Shown piece by piece: positions 1-9,431 of a stretch of 25,068 nucleotides of DNA (the stretch's first letter is position 1; each line of letters opens with the position of its first letter). The notes beneath the pieces are model-generated. The model saw only the letters and a program-made list of their open reading frames with translations. It did no database searches and was not told where the DNA came from. Origin of the DNA: Asterionellopsis glacialis (taxonomy: Eukaryota; Bacillariophyta; Plagiogrammaphyceae; Rhaphoneidales; Asterionellopsidaceae). The stretch lies in NCBI GenBank assembly GCA_014885115.2, contig WKLE02000058.1:1-25068 (forward strand). The letters run 5' to 3'. The position numbers and the translations under genes are program-made.

Positions 1-2
1 TG

Positions 3-3000
3 GCTGTAGAAAGTTTAACCAAGGGTTTGAATAAACGTATAGCCTTACATAATGGACAATTACAATCTGAAACAACATCCATGCAAAAATCACTTCATAA
101 CTTGGGTTTAGGATATACCGGAACAGATCAATTCTTGTTACTATCCACTGGACGACAATATACAGATCAACCAGCAGCGGTAGCATGTGGTGCTGGTGGA
201 CGATTACTTGTGGGGTATGGTGATAATGTTGATCCCTTTGCTACTAGCAACGTAGATGCTCAAGGGAATCCAATAGGCAATGCAGCAGGCGATCATTCAC
301 CATCACCACCTGCGGCACAACACCATGGTGGTCATGGTGGATTTGAACGTGAATTAAAACGTTTACAGGCAACTTTATGGTCATCATCACCATCATCGAA
401 TCCCGCAAGTGCACAACCACAAAGATTGCCATTCCCTGAAGATGGTGGTGGTGCCATGGGACTGAATGTGGCATTGTCAGCAGGTCTTCAACTTTTGTCA
501 CGATACCGTCTACACAATAGGTCCACCGAAAATTGGGGTATGGGACGATTACCTTCACCTGCCATGTTAACGTCAGGTGGAGGTGGTATAGCAAGTAGTG
601 CCTTACAACCTGCGTGTCTAGTATTGATTACAGATGGATCATGCCTGCGTAAACCTCCCACCGAGGGCGGTGGATCGTTACAATTGCAATTTGGGAATAT
701 GCCATTACGTGAATTTTATCGTGAACCCTTTCGGTGGGATCAACGTATTTTTTGTATTGGTGTGGGTGCTCGAGATGGGATTTCATCAACGCAATACCTC
801 CACCCCTCACTTCGTGCACTTTGCGAGGTTACAGGTGGAGGACATTGCCTACTTCGATCGGTAGCATCCTTGTCACACGTATCTGATATGTTTATGAAAC
901 TTATTGCACCACCAAGACCACCAGAACTACCACTTCAAGATCCTCTGCAACCACAACAGCAACAAACACCGTCCACAGCTACACCATCAAGTGGTGGTTC
1001 ATTTGTAAATGGTGGTCCAGTTTGTTCCTTCCAATGTTTAGAAGGCAATGCTGACGGAACAGCACCAACGATGCATAGAGCTATGTTATTGTACGTACCC
1101 TACAAACAAATAGAGAGTACAGCATCTACTACAGGGGTGTCTATTGTGGCTACATCTAAAATTTACCAACCACCTCTTTGGTGCATACCAGAAGCTTTCT
1201 TTCCAAGTAAAAAGCTAGATACCTTACCACCACGACCTGCTCAGCCATTGCTTATGTTTTCTCGTCATTATCAAGTAGTCGGGTCCAATATATTTGATCC
1301 ACTTGCCGTCATGAAAATGTTAAATCGATTAGACCAACTTATCATGTCCAATCGTCAGGCTACGATGGGTTCCACAACGTCTACCACAACCTCAACAGGA
1401 GCAACCGGGCAGCAGCAGCAACAACAAACATCTACCATCAAACTTTTACAACGTGATGTATACGTGTGTGAATGGTTATCACAAGATTGTAAGGGTGGAT
1501 ATGCAGCTGCACCTCGTACACATGCACAACGTGAATACTTACCTGTCTGTGTCAGAGGTGCAGGACGTCCAAGTCTTGCAGATGGCGAAGATAACCTTCT
1601 TTCTATTGGTATACTTCGTATACCTCCAAACACATCCACACTCACAGCAGCAGCAGCTTCTTCCTCCCCGTCTAGCGGTGCGACTAGTAGATTATCGACA
1701 TTGACACTTCTACCACCAGAACCACATATATTATTACCATTGTTATTAAAGGCAGCTGAAGTAGAACATCGTGCAATTAAAAAGGCTGCTGAAAAAGAAA
1801 AGGCGGCAGCATCCACTGCTTCTTCCATTGGTGGGGGAGGAGGTAGTGGTGCTACTGCAGGTCTTATTCAGAAACAGTCAGGTCCAACAACCGTAACATC
1901 AGCTCCACGAAATATACTATTGGATGAAAATTGGAGATCTGAATTCCGTGCCTACATGTTCCGTGTACCACCCTACTATCAGAATGCGTTAAAACGCGGT
2001 CTTCGACCTGTATTACCGGCAAGTGCACATTCCCTATTAGCCACAGAGGGTATTGAAGCATTGGCTGGACAATGCTTTTCCAAATTATGTTTACAAAAGA
2101 TCCGTACTGGCGAACAAATGATAAAAGAAACGAATGATAGATTGGAACGTCAAGAATTAGAACTTCGTAGACGTGGAGTACAAAAACCACTCTCAGGAGC
2201 CGATGGGAAACCTATTATCCCCACTATTGGGTATGGTCAGTATGATCCACGTGCTACTACTTGTAGTTATCTTGCAGCGTTACGGAATATGCCAGCACCG
2301 TGGCATGTTGGTTTAGGAACTAAAACGACAACGAAAGGAGGAGGAGGAGGAGGAGGAAAAGATATCAGTAGTGGAACAACCACAAAAGTTGAATGTGTAT
2401 CGCAAGATGGAACAATAAGTGAAAGTGCTTCAATGTCGAATGGTATGGAGAGGAAACTGCCTACCGCTGTCGAAACGTAAGTATCTTGGGACTTTGGATG
2501 TTGTACACATGTGCATTTGGTCCCTGTTTGTCTATTCATGACTCACACCAAGAGTATCTTGGAATTCTATTTCCCTTCTTCTTTCTTTCCTGTAGGCTTG
2601 CTGATTTGCCACAAAGCTGCTTGTTGCCATATTATGAGTCACGAAGACGTTGGATTTTTGGAGGAACAGGACTAACAACCAGAGGTCTTCATGTGGAGGG
2701 AGTAAACAATGACGGGACCAATTCGCAGTACTACAGCGCAAAGCACAGTATAGATGATGAATCACTGCTTTCTCTTGCTGATATTGGAGCGTCCAGCCTC
2801 AATAAGGTAACAACAGTGAAAATGGGGGACTATAGAGAGCGTCTTCTCTGGTCACGTGCTCCTGTGGTAGGTTACGGGTCGAATGACTCTTCTGGTGCTG
2901 CAGCTACTACTGCAGCGGATGGTTCACCAACATGGTCTGTCGACGATGATGCCATGCCATTATCTTTCTTTGATCCGAAAAGTGGTGAATTTTCAGATTC

Positions 3001-3925
3001 AGTACAGGCTAGAGTGAGATCACGCCTCATGGTGAATTTCGGAAATCCGTACAAGGACAAGCGGGGTGACTCGTTGATACCAGACAAATTTCAAAAGCAA
3101 CGCCCACCATTACAACAAGAGATAATGGATGATGAAAGTAGTGGGCCTCACACACCACCCGGCTCCCCTCCTCATGATAATTTTACATCTGTGGAAGGAG
3201 AGGGAGAAGCTGTCTTTGCATCGCCAACCGTAAGAAAACACCACCACCGTCCAAGTCCCAAAAGAGAGAGTTTGGGCAAACGAGAGGCGGACGAGGCTCT
3301 CGAAGAGACTACTGACACCAAGCGCCAAAAGAAGGAACCTACATCCTCAAAAGCTACAGATGAACCAATTGCAATTGGAGAATCGACAAACACCATTGAA
3401 AAGGCTCCTCCGGTTCCTCCGAGAAAACCCGTTACTTCACCTGCTGGTCCGCCACCAAAGATGGTCACTCCAGGGAATACACCACGTCCCGCCCCACCTC
3501 CTTCCCGGAAACGGACGCCCCACACAGAGAAACGTGCACCACCTCCACCACCAGTACCGCCAATGCGAAAACCACCACCCCCAGCCGAGAAACGTGCAAC
3601 CACTGGTAACCCTCCTCCACCACGATCGGAAAAACGCCCTCAACAAAATACGATGCCACCCAAGCCTGCGAATCCGAATGCTCCGCAGCAGCAACAAGAA
3701 CAACAACAGTCTCGTGCCCCGCCCCCTGTCCCCAAACCTAGGAAAGCACAACCACCGCCACCTCCTCAAATGGATTTACAAAGTCCGGATAGAAAGCCAA
3801 AGGTAGATCTGCCACCTGGTTGGATGTGTGTATGGTCTAAAAGTCAGAAACGGTGGTACTTTTTTGATACGAAAACAAACAAGAGTGTATGGCAATGGCC
3901 TCCACCAGGTGGTCTTCCTCGATGA
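3..3925 (+). CDS. INTS6: INTS6-like Integrator subunit with C-terminal proline-rich and WW domain (5' partial, 2 exons)
   Basis: INTS6 is the VWA-domain subunit of the Integrator complex, which cleaves nascent RNA and attenuates RNA polymerase II in the nucleus. The frame is open from the window edge, so the start and the first part of the VWA domain (MIDAS loop) are missing. Seen here: a VWA core with LVLITDGS (near nt 625) and EPFRWDQR (near nt 725), then CEVTGGGH. A middle region has WRSEFRAYMFRVPPYYQNAL (near nt 1930-1990), which matches the family's conserved PPYY block. After the intron (2477-2595) come KMGDYRERLLW and NFGNPYKDKRGDS, both matching INTS6 motifs. The tail then departs from the animal protein: a KR-rich patch, a long Pro-rich tract (near nt 3400-3770) and a WW domain (about 3810-3915, LPPGW to VWQWPPP). 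The visible product is 1267 residues. Family assignment is strong; the WW tail is continuous with the same frame. Confidence 0.85.
2477..2595 (+). other. Intron of the INTS6-like gene
   Basis: A 119-nt GT-AG intron. The donor is GTAAGT and the acceptor is a strong pyrimidine tract ending TGTAG. Joining AC to G restores an ACG codon and links ...TAVE-T to LADLPQSCLLPYY. Without splicing the frame stops at TAA 2478-2480. The conserved INTS6 motifs on both sides support the splice. Confidence 0.88.
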
Positions 3926-4228
3926 TGACTTTACTTTTCAAGTTACAAAATCATCCATTAGTGGAAATACTAACAACAATTGTAACAAGGTTACAACGGG
4001 CTTGGTTTGGTTGCTCTGGCTCTACCCACGTGACATCCTTAGATGGAACTTTCACCCAAATTATGATCAGTTGCTTTGGTACTATTCATTCTATCTTTAT
4101 CTTTCATCATCAATTGTGCTTCCCTTTTCTTCGTGGTATTGGTTTCACGACATTTCATTTTGATAGACCTTTTTGTAATTCTAGTTTGGAAATGTTGAGA
4201 GTTATTGTTTCATCTATTATTAATATTA
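3926..4228. other. Convergent 3' spacer
   Basis: 303 nt between the stop of the INTS6-like gene and the stop of the opposite-strand acyltransferase gene. It is T-rich on the + strand and should hold both 3' UTRs. The short open frames crossing it have low-complexity composition and no recognisable motif. No RNA gene or repeat is visible. Confidence 0.6.
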
Positions 4229-6409
4229 TTATTTCTTTAGGGTCCTGGTAGTAGTAGTTGTTGTTGTCTTTCGTCCAACTACACTTTTGGTAAGTAATTG
4301 TTCAACAAGTTTGATGTTATTTTCAATTTCGTATTCTAAAAATTGACTGACCGCATGTCGTAATCCTGGATTACAAATGTAATGCGTCGAATGAATCAAG
4401 GCTGCATCAAATCCTCTTGCCCATTTGTAATCTCCACCCCCTGCACCTGGTTCCATACGTTTCAATCCATTCCGTATACAATACTCAATGGCGGACCAAT
4501 AACATGTTTCAAAGTGTAAATTTTTTACTTCCTTCCCCGGTAAACATCCCCAATACCGACCGTAAAAGACACCCGCCTTGACAATATTAAATGTACCTGC
4601 AAAGACATCCTCCGCCTTGAACTCCTCACCGGACGACTTGGATCTGGCACACATGAAACATAGATTGGAAATAAAATCACTTTGCACCAATAATTGAAAG
4701 AAGTCCAACGTCAGGTACTGTTTATGAATACCACCACTTCCACCACTACTTGAAGCTGTACCACTCCAGGGAGGTGTTGACAAGATCATTCTATCAATGG
4801 TGGATGTGTACAACTCAAACATTCGTTCGACTAATCCATCATATTGTAATATATCTGTACCACGAATGACATCAATACGGACATTGGAATCATTCAAGAC
4901 TCGTGAGCGTTCCCGACGGATTTTAATACGTCGTTTACTTTTAAAACATTGTAAATAATCATCAAAGGATGTATAGGGACGATTCTGATGTTGAACATTT
5001 TGATTCAACCATTGGTATTTTAAAGATACACGTCGTAGATAGGTATCTTTATTCGTATCTTGATACAATTGTTTTCGTTGTGGTGGTTGTCCACTATTAT
5101 TATTGTTGTTGATGTTGTTGCCATTTGGAAAGGAACCCAACATGGATTTCACTTGTTCTTGTAAAGATGATGATGATGAGGAAGATCCATCTTTTGACAC
5201 GGATGATGACTCATTCGTGGTGGTTGTTGACGATGACGGCGTTGGTGTGAACGTATTCGGTATACTTGGTAATGTCCATCCACCTGTCAAGTCTGTGGCT
5301 TCTTCCTCAGTTTGAAAATTAAAATGGACACTGGAGATTTTATTACATTGTGCTAATTGTTGTAAAAAAGTCCCCACCAAGGACCGCAAATTTTGTATAT
5401 CCGACGAAGAATACGTTTGATAAATATGAGAATGAAACAAAATCCGTGTTCCAGTGGCAGGTGTAAAAGGTATCGCCACCAATAATTTAGGATAATATGT
5501 AATCCCCACATTGTAGGCTGCATTGGCCCACAGGGTATCAAAAATAAATTCACCCTGTGAATGTGTTTTCAAATACATGGGTATATATCCCATGGTGACA
5601 TTATTAATTTGCATAGACAAATGTTGAGGTACCCATCCCGTTTCCGAGGAGACACAACCCGATTCTTCTAAACACCGTAACCAGGAATATTCAACAAAGG
5701 GTGAATCAGTCGATTGAACACATGCATTCCAGGATTCTGAGGATATAGATAATATAGATGAATGGATTTGAAATTCCACCTTGTGTGAACATGATTGAGA
5801 TTGCTGTCCTTGTTGTGTAAAATTTTGAGAGGATGTTGAAACTTGTTCCTCTTCCGAAGAAGATGACGAAGTTGATGATAATACTACTGTTTGTGTATAT
5901 TGTTCATATCGAAAAGATTCTATTCGTTTTGGTCTATAACTCTGTAGATAATCATGATGGATCCCAAATGGTGCTGATCCCTTTTTTCTCTTTACATTTG
6001 GTAATGGATATTTTTGTAACGATGATGGTTGTTGGACAAAAGGTCGGAACACAAATCCAGAACCTGATGATATTGTAATAGAAAAAAATAATGACAGTCT
6101 TATCCAAGAGATAAACCCATTGTTATGATCGGAACTCTTCAACACACCATGAGGATGGCACCGTGTTGATACCATCACACAACGCGGTGAAGTTATTCTT
6201 GACGTTGTGATGGATCTAGAGAGACCTTGTACACCAACTGTATCGCAGTTCTCGGAACCTTTTTTTTCTTCCAGAAAACGACAAAAAGAGGAAGATTTTC
6301 TTGGGTAGGTACAAAAGCTCCGGAAAGATGATGGGAGGAGTGAGCGAGGTCCTTGAAGCATGTTGAAGATGAAGTTCCAAAAGAGACAGACAAGGATGAT
6401 GAAACACAC
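4229..6409 (-). CDS. FemAB/GNAT-like acyltransferase (DUF482-type), probably organelle-targeted
   Basis: The C-terminal half matches the widespread family related to FemAB/GNAT transferases (Pfam FemAB_like, formerly DUF482). The motifs are FKSKRRIKIRRERSRV, then GVFYGRYWGC (near nt 4545-4570), LHFETCYWSAIEYCIRNGLK, and the signature MEPGAGGGDYKWARGF followed by HSTHYICNPGLRHAV. The substrate is not known for this family. The conserved part is interrupted by lineage-specific Ser/Thr/Asn/Gln-rich inserts (for example near nt 5090-5260). The protein ends in a poly-Thr, Arg/Lys-rich tail. The start is uncertain: the longest frame starts at 6409, but another ATG at 6173-6175 opens MVSTRCHPHG followed by the hydrophobic segment WIRLSLFFSITISS and SGFVF, which could be a plastid signal. 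The divergent neighbour across 6410-7143 is a bilin reductase gene. No intron is needed. Confidence 0.78.
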   Translation of the reverse strand: MCFIILVCLFWNFIFNMLQGPRSLLPSSFRSFCTYPRKSSSFCRFLEEKKGSENCDTVGVQGLSRSITTSRITSPRCVMVSTRCHPHGVLKSSDHNNGFISWIRLSLFFSITISSGSGFVFRPFVQQPSSLQKYPLPNVKRKKGSAPFGIHHDYLQSYRPKRIESFRYEQYTQTVVLSSTSSSSSEEEQVSTSSQNFTQQGQQSQSCSHKVEFQIHSSILSISSESWNACVQSTDSPFVEYSWLRCLEESGCVSSETGWVPQHLSMQINNVTMGYIPMYLKTHSQGEFIFDTLWANAAYNVGITYYPKLLVAIPFTPATGTRILFHSHIYQTYSSSDIQNLRSLVGTFLQQLAQCNKISSVHFNFQTEEEATDLTGGWTLPSIPNTFTPTPSSSTTTTNESSSVSKDGSSSSSSSLQEQVKSMLGSFPNGNNINNNNNSGQPPQRKQLYQDTNKDTYLRRVSLKYQWLNQNVQHQNRPYTSFDDYLQCFKSKRRIKIRRERSRVLNDSNVRIDVIRGTDILQYDGLVERMFELYTSTIDRMILSTPPWSGTASSSGGSGGIHKQYLTLDFFQLLVQSDFISNLCFMCARSKSSGEEFKAEDVFAGTFNIVKAGVFYGRYWGCLPGKEVKNLHFETCYWSAIEYCIRNGLKRMEPGAGGGDYKWARGFDAALIHSTHYICNPGLRHAVSQFLEYEIENNIKLVEQLLTKSVVGRKTTTTTTTRTLKK

Positions 6410-6547
6410 GTGAAAAACAGATCTCGATGATGCGAAAAATCAAGAAAGTCACCTGGAAGTTTAAGTGTAGGAGAAACACATAAAAGTTGAGTCGAGTAGA
6501 TCAGCTCAAAATTCTGACAGCCTTGATGGAGTTCTTCAAAATCAAGC

Positions 6548-6752
6548 ACGTCATCATCACGTCATCAAATTGGGTATGACGTAAGCATTCCATTCCATGC
6601 CGGGACTCAGACACGACTTTCCCAGAAACCCGGAAATAGTTGAAGTTGCAATGGTTGCGATCGTAAGATTTCCGGGTTATGATACACCCCAGCTGGATGC
6701 GTGGTTTCGCATCAGATCCATTTTTTGACTCATAGGGCTCAGTACCACGTCA
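6548..6752. promoter_or_regulatory. Cluster of four CRE-like TGACGT/ACGTCA cores
   Basis: Hexamers seen: ACGTCA at 6548-6553, 6559-6564 and 6747-6752, and TGACGT at 6577-6582. Three lie within 35 bp. This core is the bZIP/CRE type known from CO2- and cAMP-responsive promoters in the diatom Phaeodactylum tricornutum. A regulatory role here is inferred from clustering and from position in a divergent promoter. Confidence 0.45.
6627..6678. repeat. 11-bp perfect inverted repeat in the divergent promoter
   Basis: AACCCGGAAAT at 6627-6637 is exactly reverse-complemented by ATTTCCGGGTT at 6668-6678, separated by 30 nt. It lies between two divergent genes, so it could be a paired protein-binding site or a cruciform. 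Chance cannot be excluded. Confidence 0.5.
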
Positions 6753-7059
6753 ACGTAAAAAGTTGAGGTATGTAGAATTTGAACCATTCATTTCAGTACA
6801 TGTTGCTCCTTTTGGATCGGGACCTCAACTTGAACAACGTACCTTTCTCTCTCTGTGGTCCTGTTGCATCCTGCCTGATTCGCTATCCTGCTGCATGCCT
6901 CGTAGTCCTACAAGCAACAATAGCAGAGGGCCGAAAGACACATCTCTCTCTTATAGCAACGATCAATTGACGACGCAATATTCAACATATATCGATAATA
7001 GTGGAGACTCTCAAGATTCGCACTCAAGAGACCTTCATTATTACTTACCTCCTATAGCA

Positions 7060-7066
7060 TATAAAT
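7060..7066 (+). promoter_or_regulatory. TATA-like box upstream of bilin reductase 1
   Basis: TATAAAT lies 78 nt before the ATG at 7144 and is followed by an A/C-rich leader with a CT-rich run. Position and sequence fit a core promoter; not proven. Confidence 0.4.
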
Positions 7067-7143
7067 TTATCAGTTCTTCCCAAAGACACCACTACCAACA
7101 CAACAAACTTCAAACGAAAGACTCTTCTCTCTCTATCTCTAAA

Positions 7144-8250
7144 ATGAAAGCCCAACATCTTTTACTTGCTGCTGCAGCTGTCTCTTCTGCAGATGCCTTT
7201 GTTGCTACCGCACCTCGTTCATCGTTCGGTGTTGTCAGTACAACATCACTCAAGGATATGGAAGGTGATTCCATTGATGTCCTTACCAAGGTACAGATTG
7301 ATCAAACATTACAAAACGTACGTTCACCTCTTCCTTCCATCAGTATCGACGATGCCGAAGCGGAGCACGGCATGCCATGGAAATCATCCATTGATCCCAA
7401 ACTCACAGAAGAACAAATGATGTACATGCCATTTTGGGAATGGCAAATGAGTTTCATGAAGGACAACCTAAGTAACCTTCACGTACTACCCTCCACAAAT
7501 GAAAAGGGTGATATCGACTTCTCCTTTAATCAAAATACAAAGAAAAAGGCACGTATTGTCAACTTGCAATGTGCCTCTGACGAATACCGCAAAATCCGCA
7601 TGACCTATTACGATGCCGGTGAAAACACACAAGTCTTCAACTCTGTTTGGTATCCCAATCCTGCCTACAACTTACCCGTACTTGGGATTGATTTACTTTC
7701 CTTTAATGGAAAAAAGTATTTGGCCATTGTCGACTTTCAACCCTTGCATCAAGACGAAGACGATCATGCCAGTACATTTGAACACTTGCTTGAACCCATC
7801 AAGGAACAATACGATTCCCTCAAGGGACGCATGTCATCCAAGTTTTACGATGAAACACAATTCTTTTCCAAACAAATGTTATTTGCTCGATTTGAAGATG
7901 GCAATGTTGTTCAAGACGACTTGCTACCTGCCTTTCAAGAATACGTATCGACACACTTGAATCTACTCAGGGATACCACACCTGAAACTTCAACAGACCG
8001 TATGAAGGCTGTTTTGAATCGTCAACAAGCGTACGATACCTACTCGGCTGAACGTGATCCAGCCACAGGTCTCTTTCAAGCCATGTTTGGTGCTGAATGG
8101 GCAGGTGACTTTGTCTACGACTTTTTGTTCTCCCTCAGTGAACGTGCACCAGGACAAATGCCCACCATTCCAGTCATGGGTGGTCCACCACCCAAGAAAG
8201 GAGGAGGAGGAAACCCTAACCAAGGAAATCCTCAACAACAACGTCCTTGA
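7144..8250 (+). CDS. Ferredoxin-dependent bilin reductase 1 (HY2/PebA/PebB family), plastid-targeted
   Basis: Enzymes of this family reduce biliverdin or a dihydrobiliverdin with electrons from ferredoxin, giving phycobilins or phytochromobilin in the plastid. The 368-residue product starts MKAQHLLLAAAAVSSADAF-VATAP, a signal peptide with Phe at +1 as in bipartite plastid targeting. The body has MPWK (77-80), MYMPFWEWQ (93-101), SDEYRKIRMTYY (145-156), SVWYPNPAYNLPVLGIDLLS (167-186), AIVDFQPLH (194-202), YDTYSAERDPATGLF (297-311) and FGAEWAGDFVYDFLF (315-329). The Asp in LGIDLLS (183) and the Asp in ERDP (305) correspond by position to active-site acids of the family. The C-terminal 30 residues are Pro/Gly/Gln-rich and probably lie outside the fold. 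The start at 7144 is preferred over the longer open frame because it begins the signal peptide. The exact bilin product cannot be read from sequence alone. A related gene lies at 14457-15635. Confidence 0.87.
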   Translation: MKAQHLLLAAAAVSSADAFVATAPRSSFGVVSTTSLKDMEGDSIDVLTKVQIDQTLQNVRSPLPSISIDDAEAEHGMPWKSSIDPKLTEEQMMYMPFWEWQMSFMKDNLSNLHVLPSTNEKGDIDFSFNQNTKKKARIVNLQCASDEYRKIRMTYYDAGENTQVFNSVWYPNPAYNLPVLGIDLLSFNGKKYLAIVDFQPLHQDEDDHASTFEHLLEPIKEQYDSLKGRMSSKFYDETQFFSKQMLFARFEDGNVVQDDLLPAFQEYVSTHLNLLRDTTPETSTDRMKAVLNRQQAYDTYSAERDPATGLFQAMFGAEWAGDFVYDFLFSLSERAPGQMPTIPVMGGPPPKKGGGGNPNQGNPQQQRP

Positions 8251-8794
8251 ACACACACACTAGTACACTCAAAGTTCAAGCACACTTTCTCAACTATACG
8301 CTCATGTGCAAGTGCTGCCCTGGGTGTGTATGTGTCGTCTTCCGTCTTTTACATTTCTCGAATAATTTCATCATACCATCGTTTACATTCTATATACAAT
8401 ATACAATCACAACATGTATTTTCCTATTTTACACACACACCACCACCCCAACAAACATCCTATCGACCACACTTTCCATAACATAATCGAATATTCATAT
8501 CATATTGAATATACAATAGTTAATAAACAATTATAGAAACATAATATTATTATTTACTTACTAATCGAACACCTATGCTAGTTTTAAAATATATTTTATC
8601 ACCTTTCAATACTATCACAACATTTTCCATGTCAAGGTTTGTGATGATGCAGAGCATATTCATGTTGCCTTGGCTTTTATGAAATCGTCGTTTTTTCAGG
8701 AGGAAGATGGGATGGAAGAACATTATCGATGTACATTTGGAGAATCCCTATGGCATGGGCAGAAAAATGAATAGGGCATCATCTTACTCTAATC

Positions 8795-8829
8795 TAGCTC
8801 CACTTAGCTCCACTCCACTTAGCTCCACT
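8795..8829 (+). repeat. 15-bp tandem repeat
   Basis: CCACTTAGCTCCACT occurs twice in perfect tandem (8800-8814 and 8815-8829), with a partial copy on the left. It is noncoding minisatellite-like sequence. Confidence 0.85.
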
Positions 8830-8888
8830 CCGGATTCAGGTTTCAAGGAACTATGGATCATAATGCATTTTCAGATCTTAAACTCATT

Positions 8889-8893
8889 CCTCT

Positions 8894-8941
<48 letters not shown>

Positions 8942-8942
8942 T
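8889..8942 (+). repeat. (CT)n microsatellite
   Basis: A nearly pure CT/TC tract with two TTTC interruptions, about 54 nt. It lies in noncoding spacer upstream of the Ric-8-like gene and is likely length-polymorphic. Confidence 0.95.
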
Positions 8943-9091
8943 GAAATAATCTCCAACAGTTTTTAAAAAGAATACCCTGACAGCACACCATACTTACCAT
9001 GACATAATCAATACATTGGTAGTAAACGCTCTATAAAAAAAGCCAAAGTCATCAAAATTTCATGTTTTCCAAGATATTTTTTATTAATATT

Positions 9092-9181
9092 CTACCGGTA
9101 GTTAATTCACAGACGGACAACCAAACAGAACGCACGCACGTCGGTCAGTTGTCAGGCAGTGCCTCTTAGTCCTACCGGTAG
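9092..9181. repeat. Pair of CTACCGGTAG palindromes
   Basis: The perfect 10-bp palindrome CTACCGGTAG occurs at 9092-9101 and again at 9172-9181, exactly 80 bp apart and 250-340 bp upstream of the Ric-8-like ATG. It could be a dimeric protein-binding site; function unknown. Confidence 0.55.
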
Positions 9182-9431
9182 AGAGGGGTCATACTGTCGG
9201 TGGGGACATATGGTTTCATACCAGGAGTGTAGATCTGGTCATCAAGATACAACTCTAAAACAAAAGCAACAACAACAAGAGCAGCAACAACGACAATCGA
9301 AGGAAGCAGACCTGAAAGAGACCGGTTCTAGCTAGACTATCATACAAACCACAGAGTATCGTACGTGATTATACATTCACTAGTACAGTCAAATTCCCAA
9401 CCAAACACATCAATATTTATAGGACCCTAGT

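Larger units (their letters stand above)
6410..7143. promoter_or_regulatory. Divergent promoter region between acyltransferase and bilin reductase 1
   Basis: About 730 nt separating two divergently transcribed genes. It carries a cluster of CRE-like hexamers, an 11-bp inverted repeat and a TATA-like box (each listed separately). The bilin reductase frame is open upstream to about 6763, but nothing protein-like is recognisable before the ATG at 7144, and that ATG starts a clean signal peptide. The stretch is therefore taken as promoter plus 5' UTR. Confidence 0.6.
8251..9431. other. AT-rich spacer with simple repeats
   Basis: Holds the 3' UTR of bilin reductase 1 and the promoter of the Ric-8-like gene. 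Visible structure: a hairpin-capable ATATTCA/TGAATAT pair (8491-8497 and 8506-8512), a 15-bp tandem repeat, a CT microsatellite, two CTACCGGTAG palindromes 80 bp apart, and a CAA/CAG-rich stretch near 9260-9300. A small frame at 8707-8949 encodes only low-complexity sequence over the CT tract and is not called. No RNA gene is recognised. Confidence 0.6.

Noticed and set aside
1355..1828. Long open frame on the minus strand opposite the INTS6-like exon
   Set aside because: Antisense shadow over low-complexity Ser/Gln/Ala codons of the real gene; it translates to poly-Cys/Val runs with no motif.
3172..3769. Several minus-strand frames opposite the proline-rich tract
   Set aside because: They are complements of CCA/CCT-rich codons and give Gly/Arg/Trp-rich peptides; the + strand frame has conserved INTS6 and WW motifs.
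8707..8949. Small + strand frame across the CT microsatellite
   Set aside because: The last third is translated CT repeat (Ser-Leu), and the rest has no recognisable domain.
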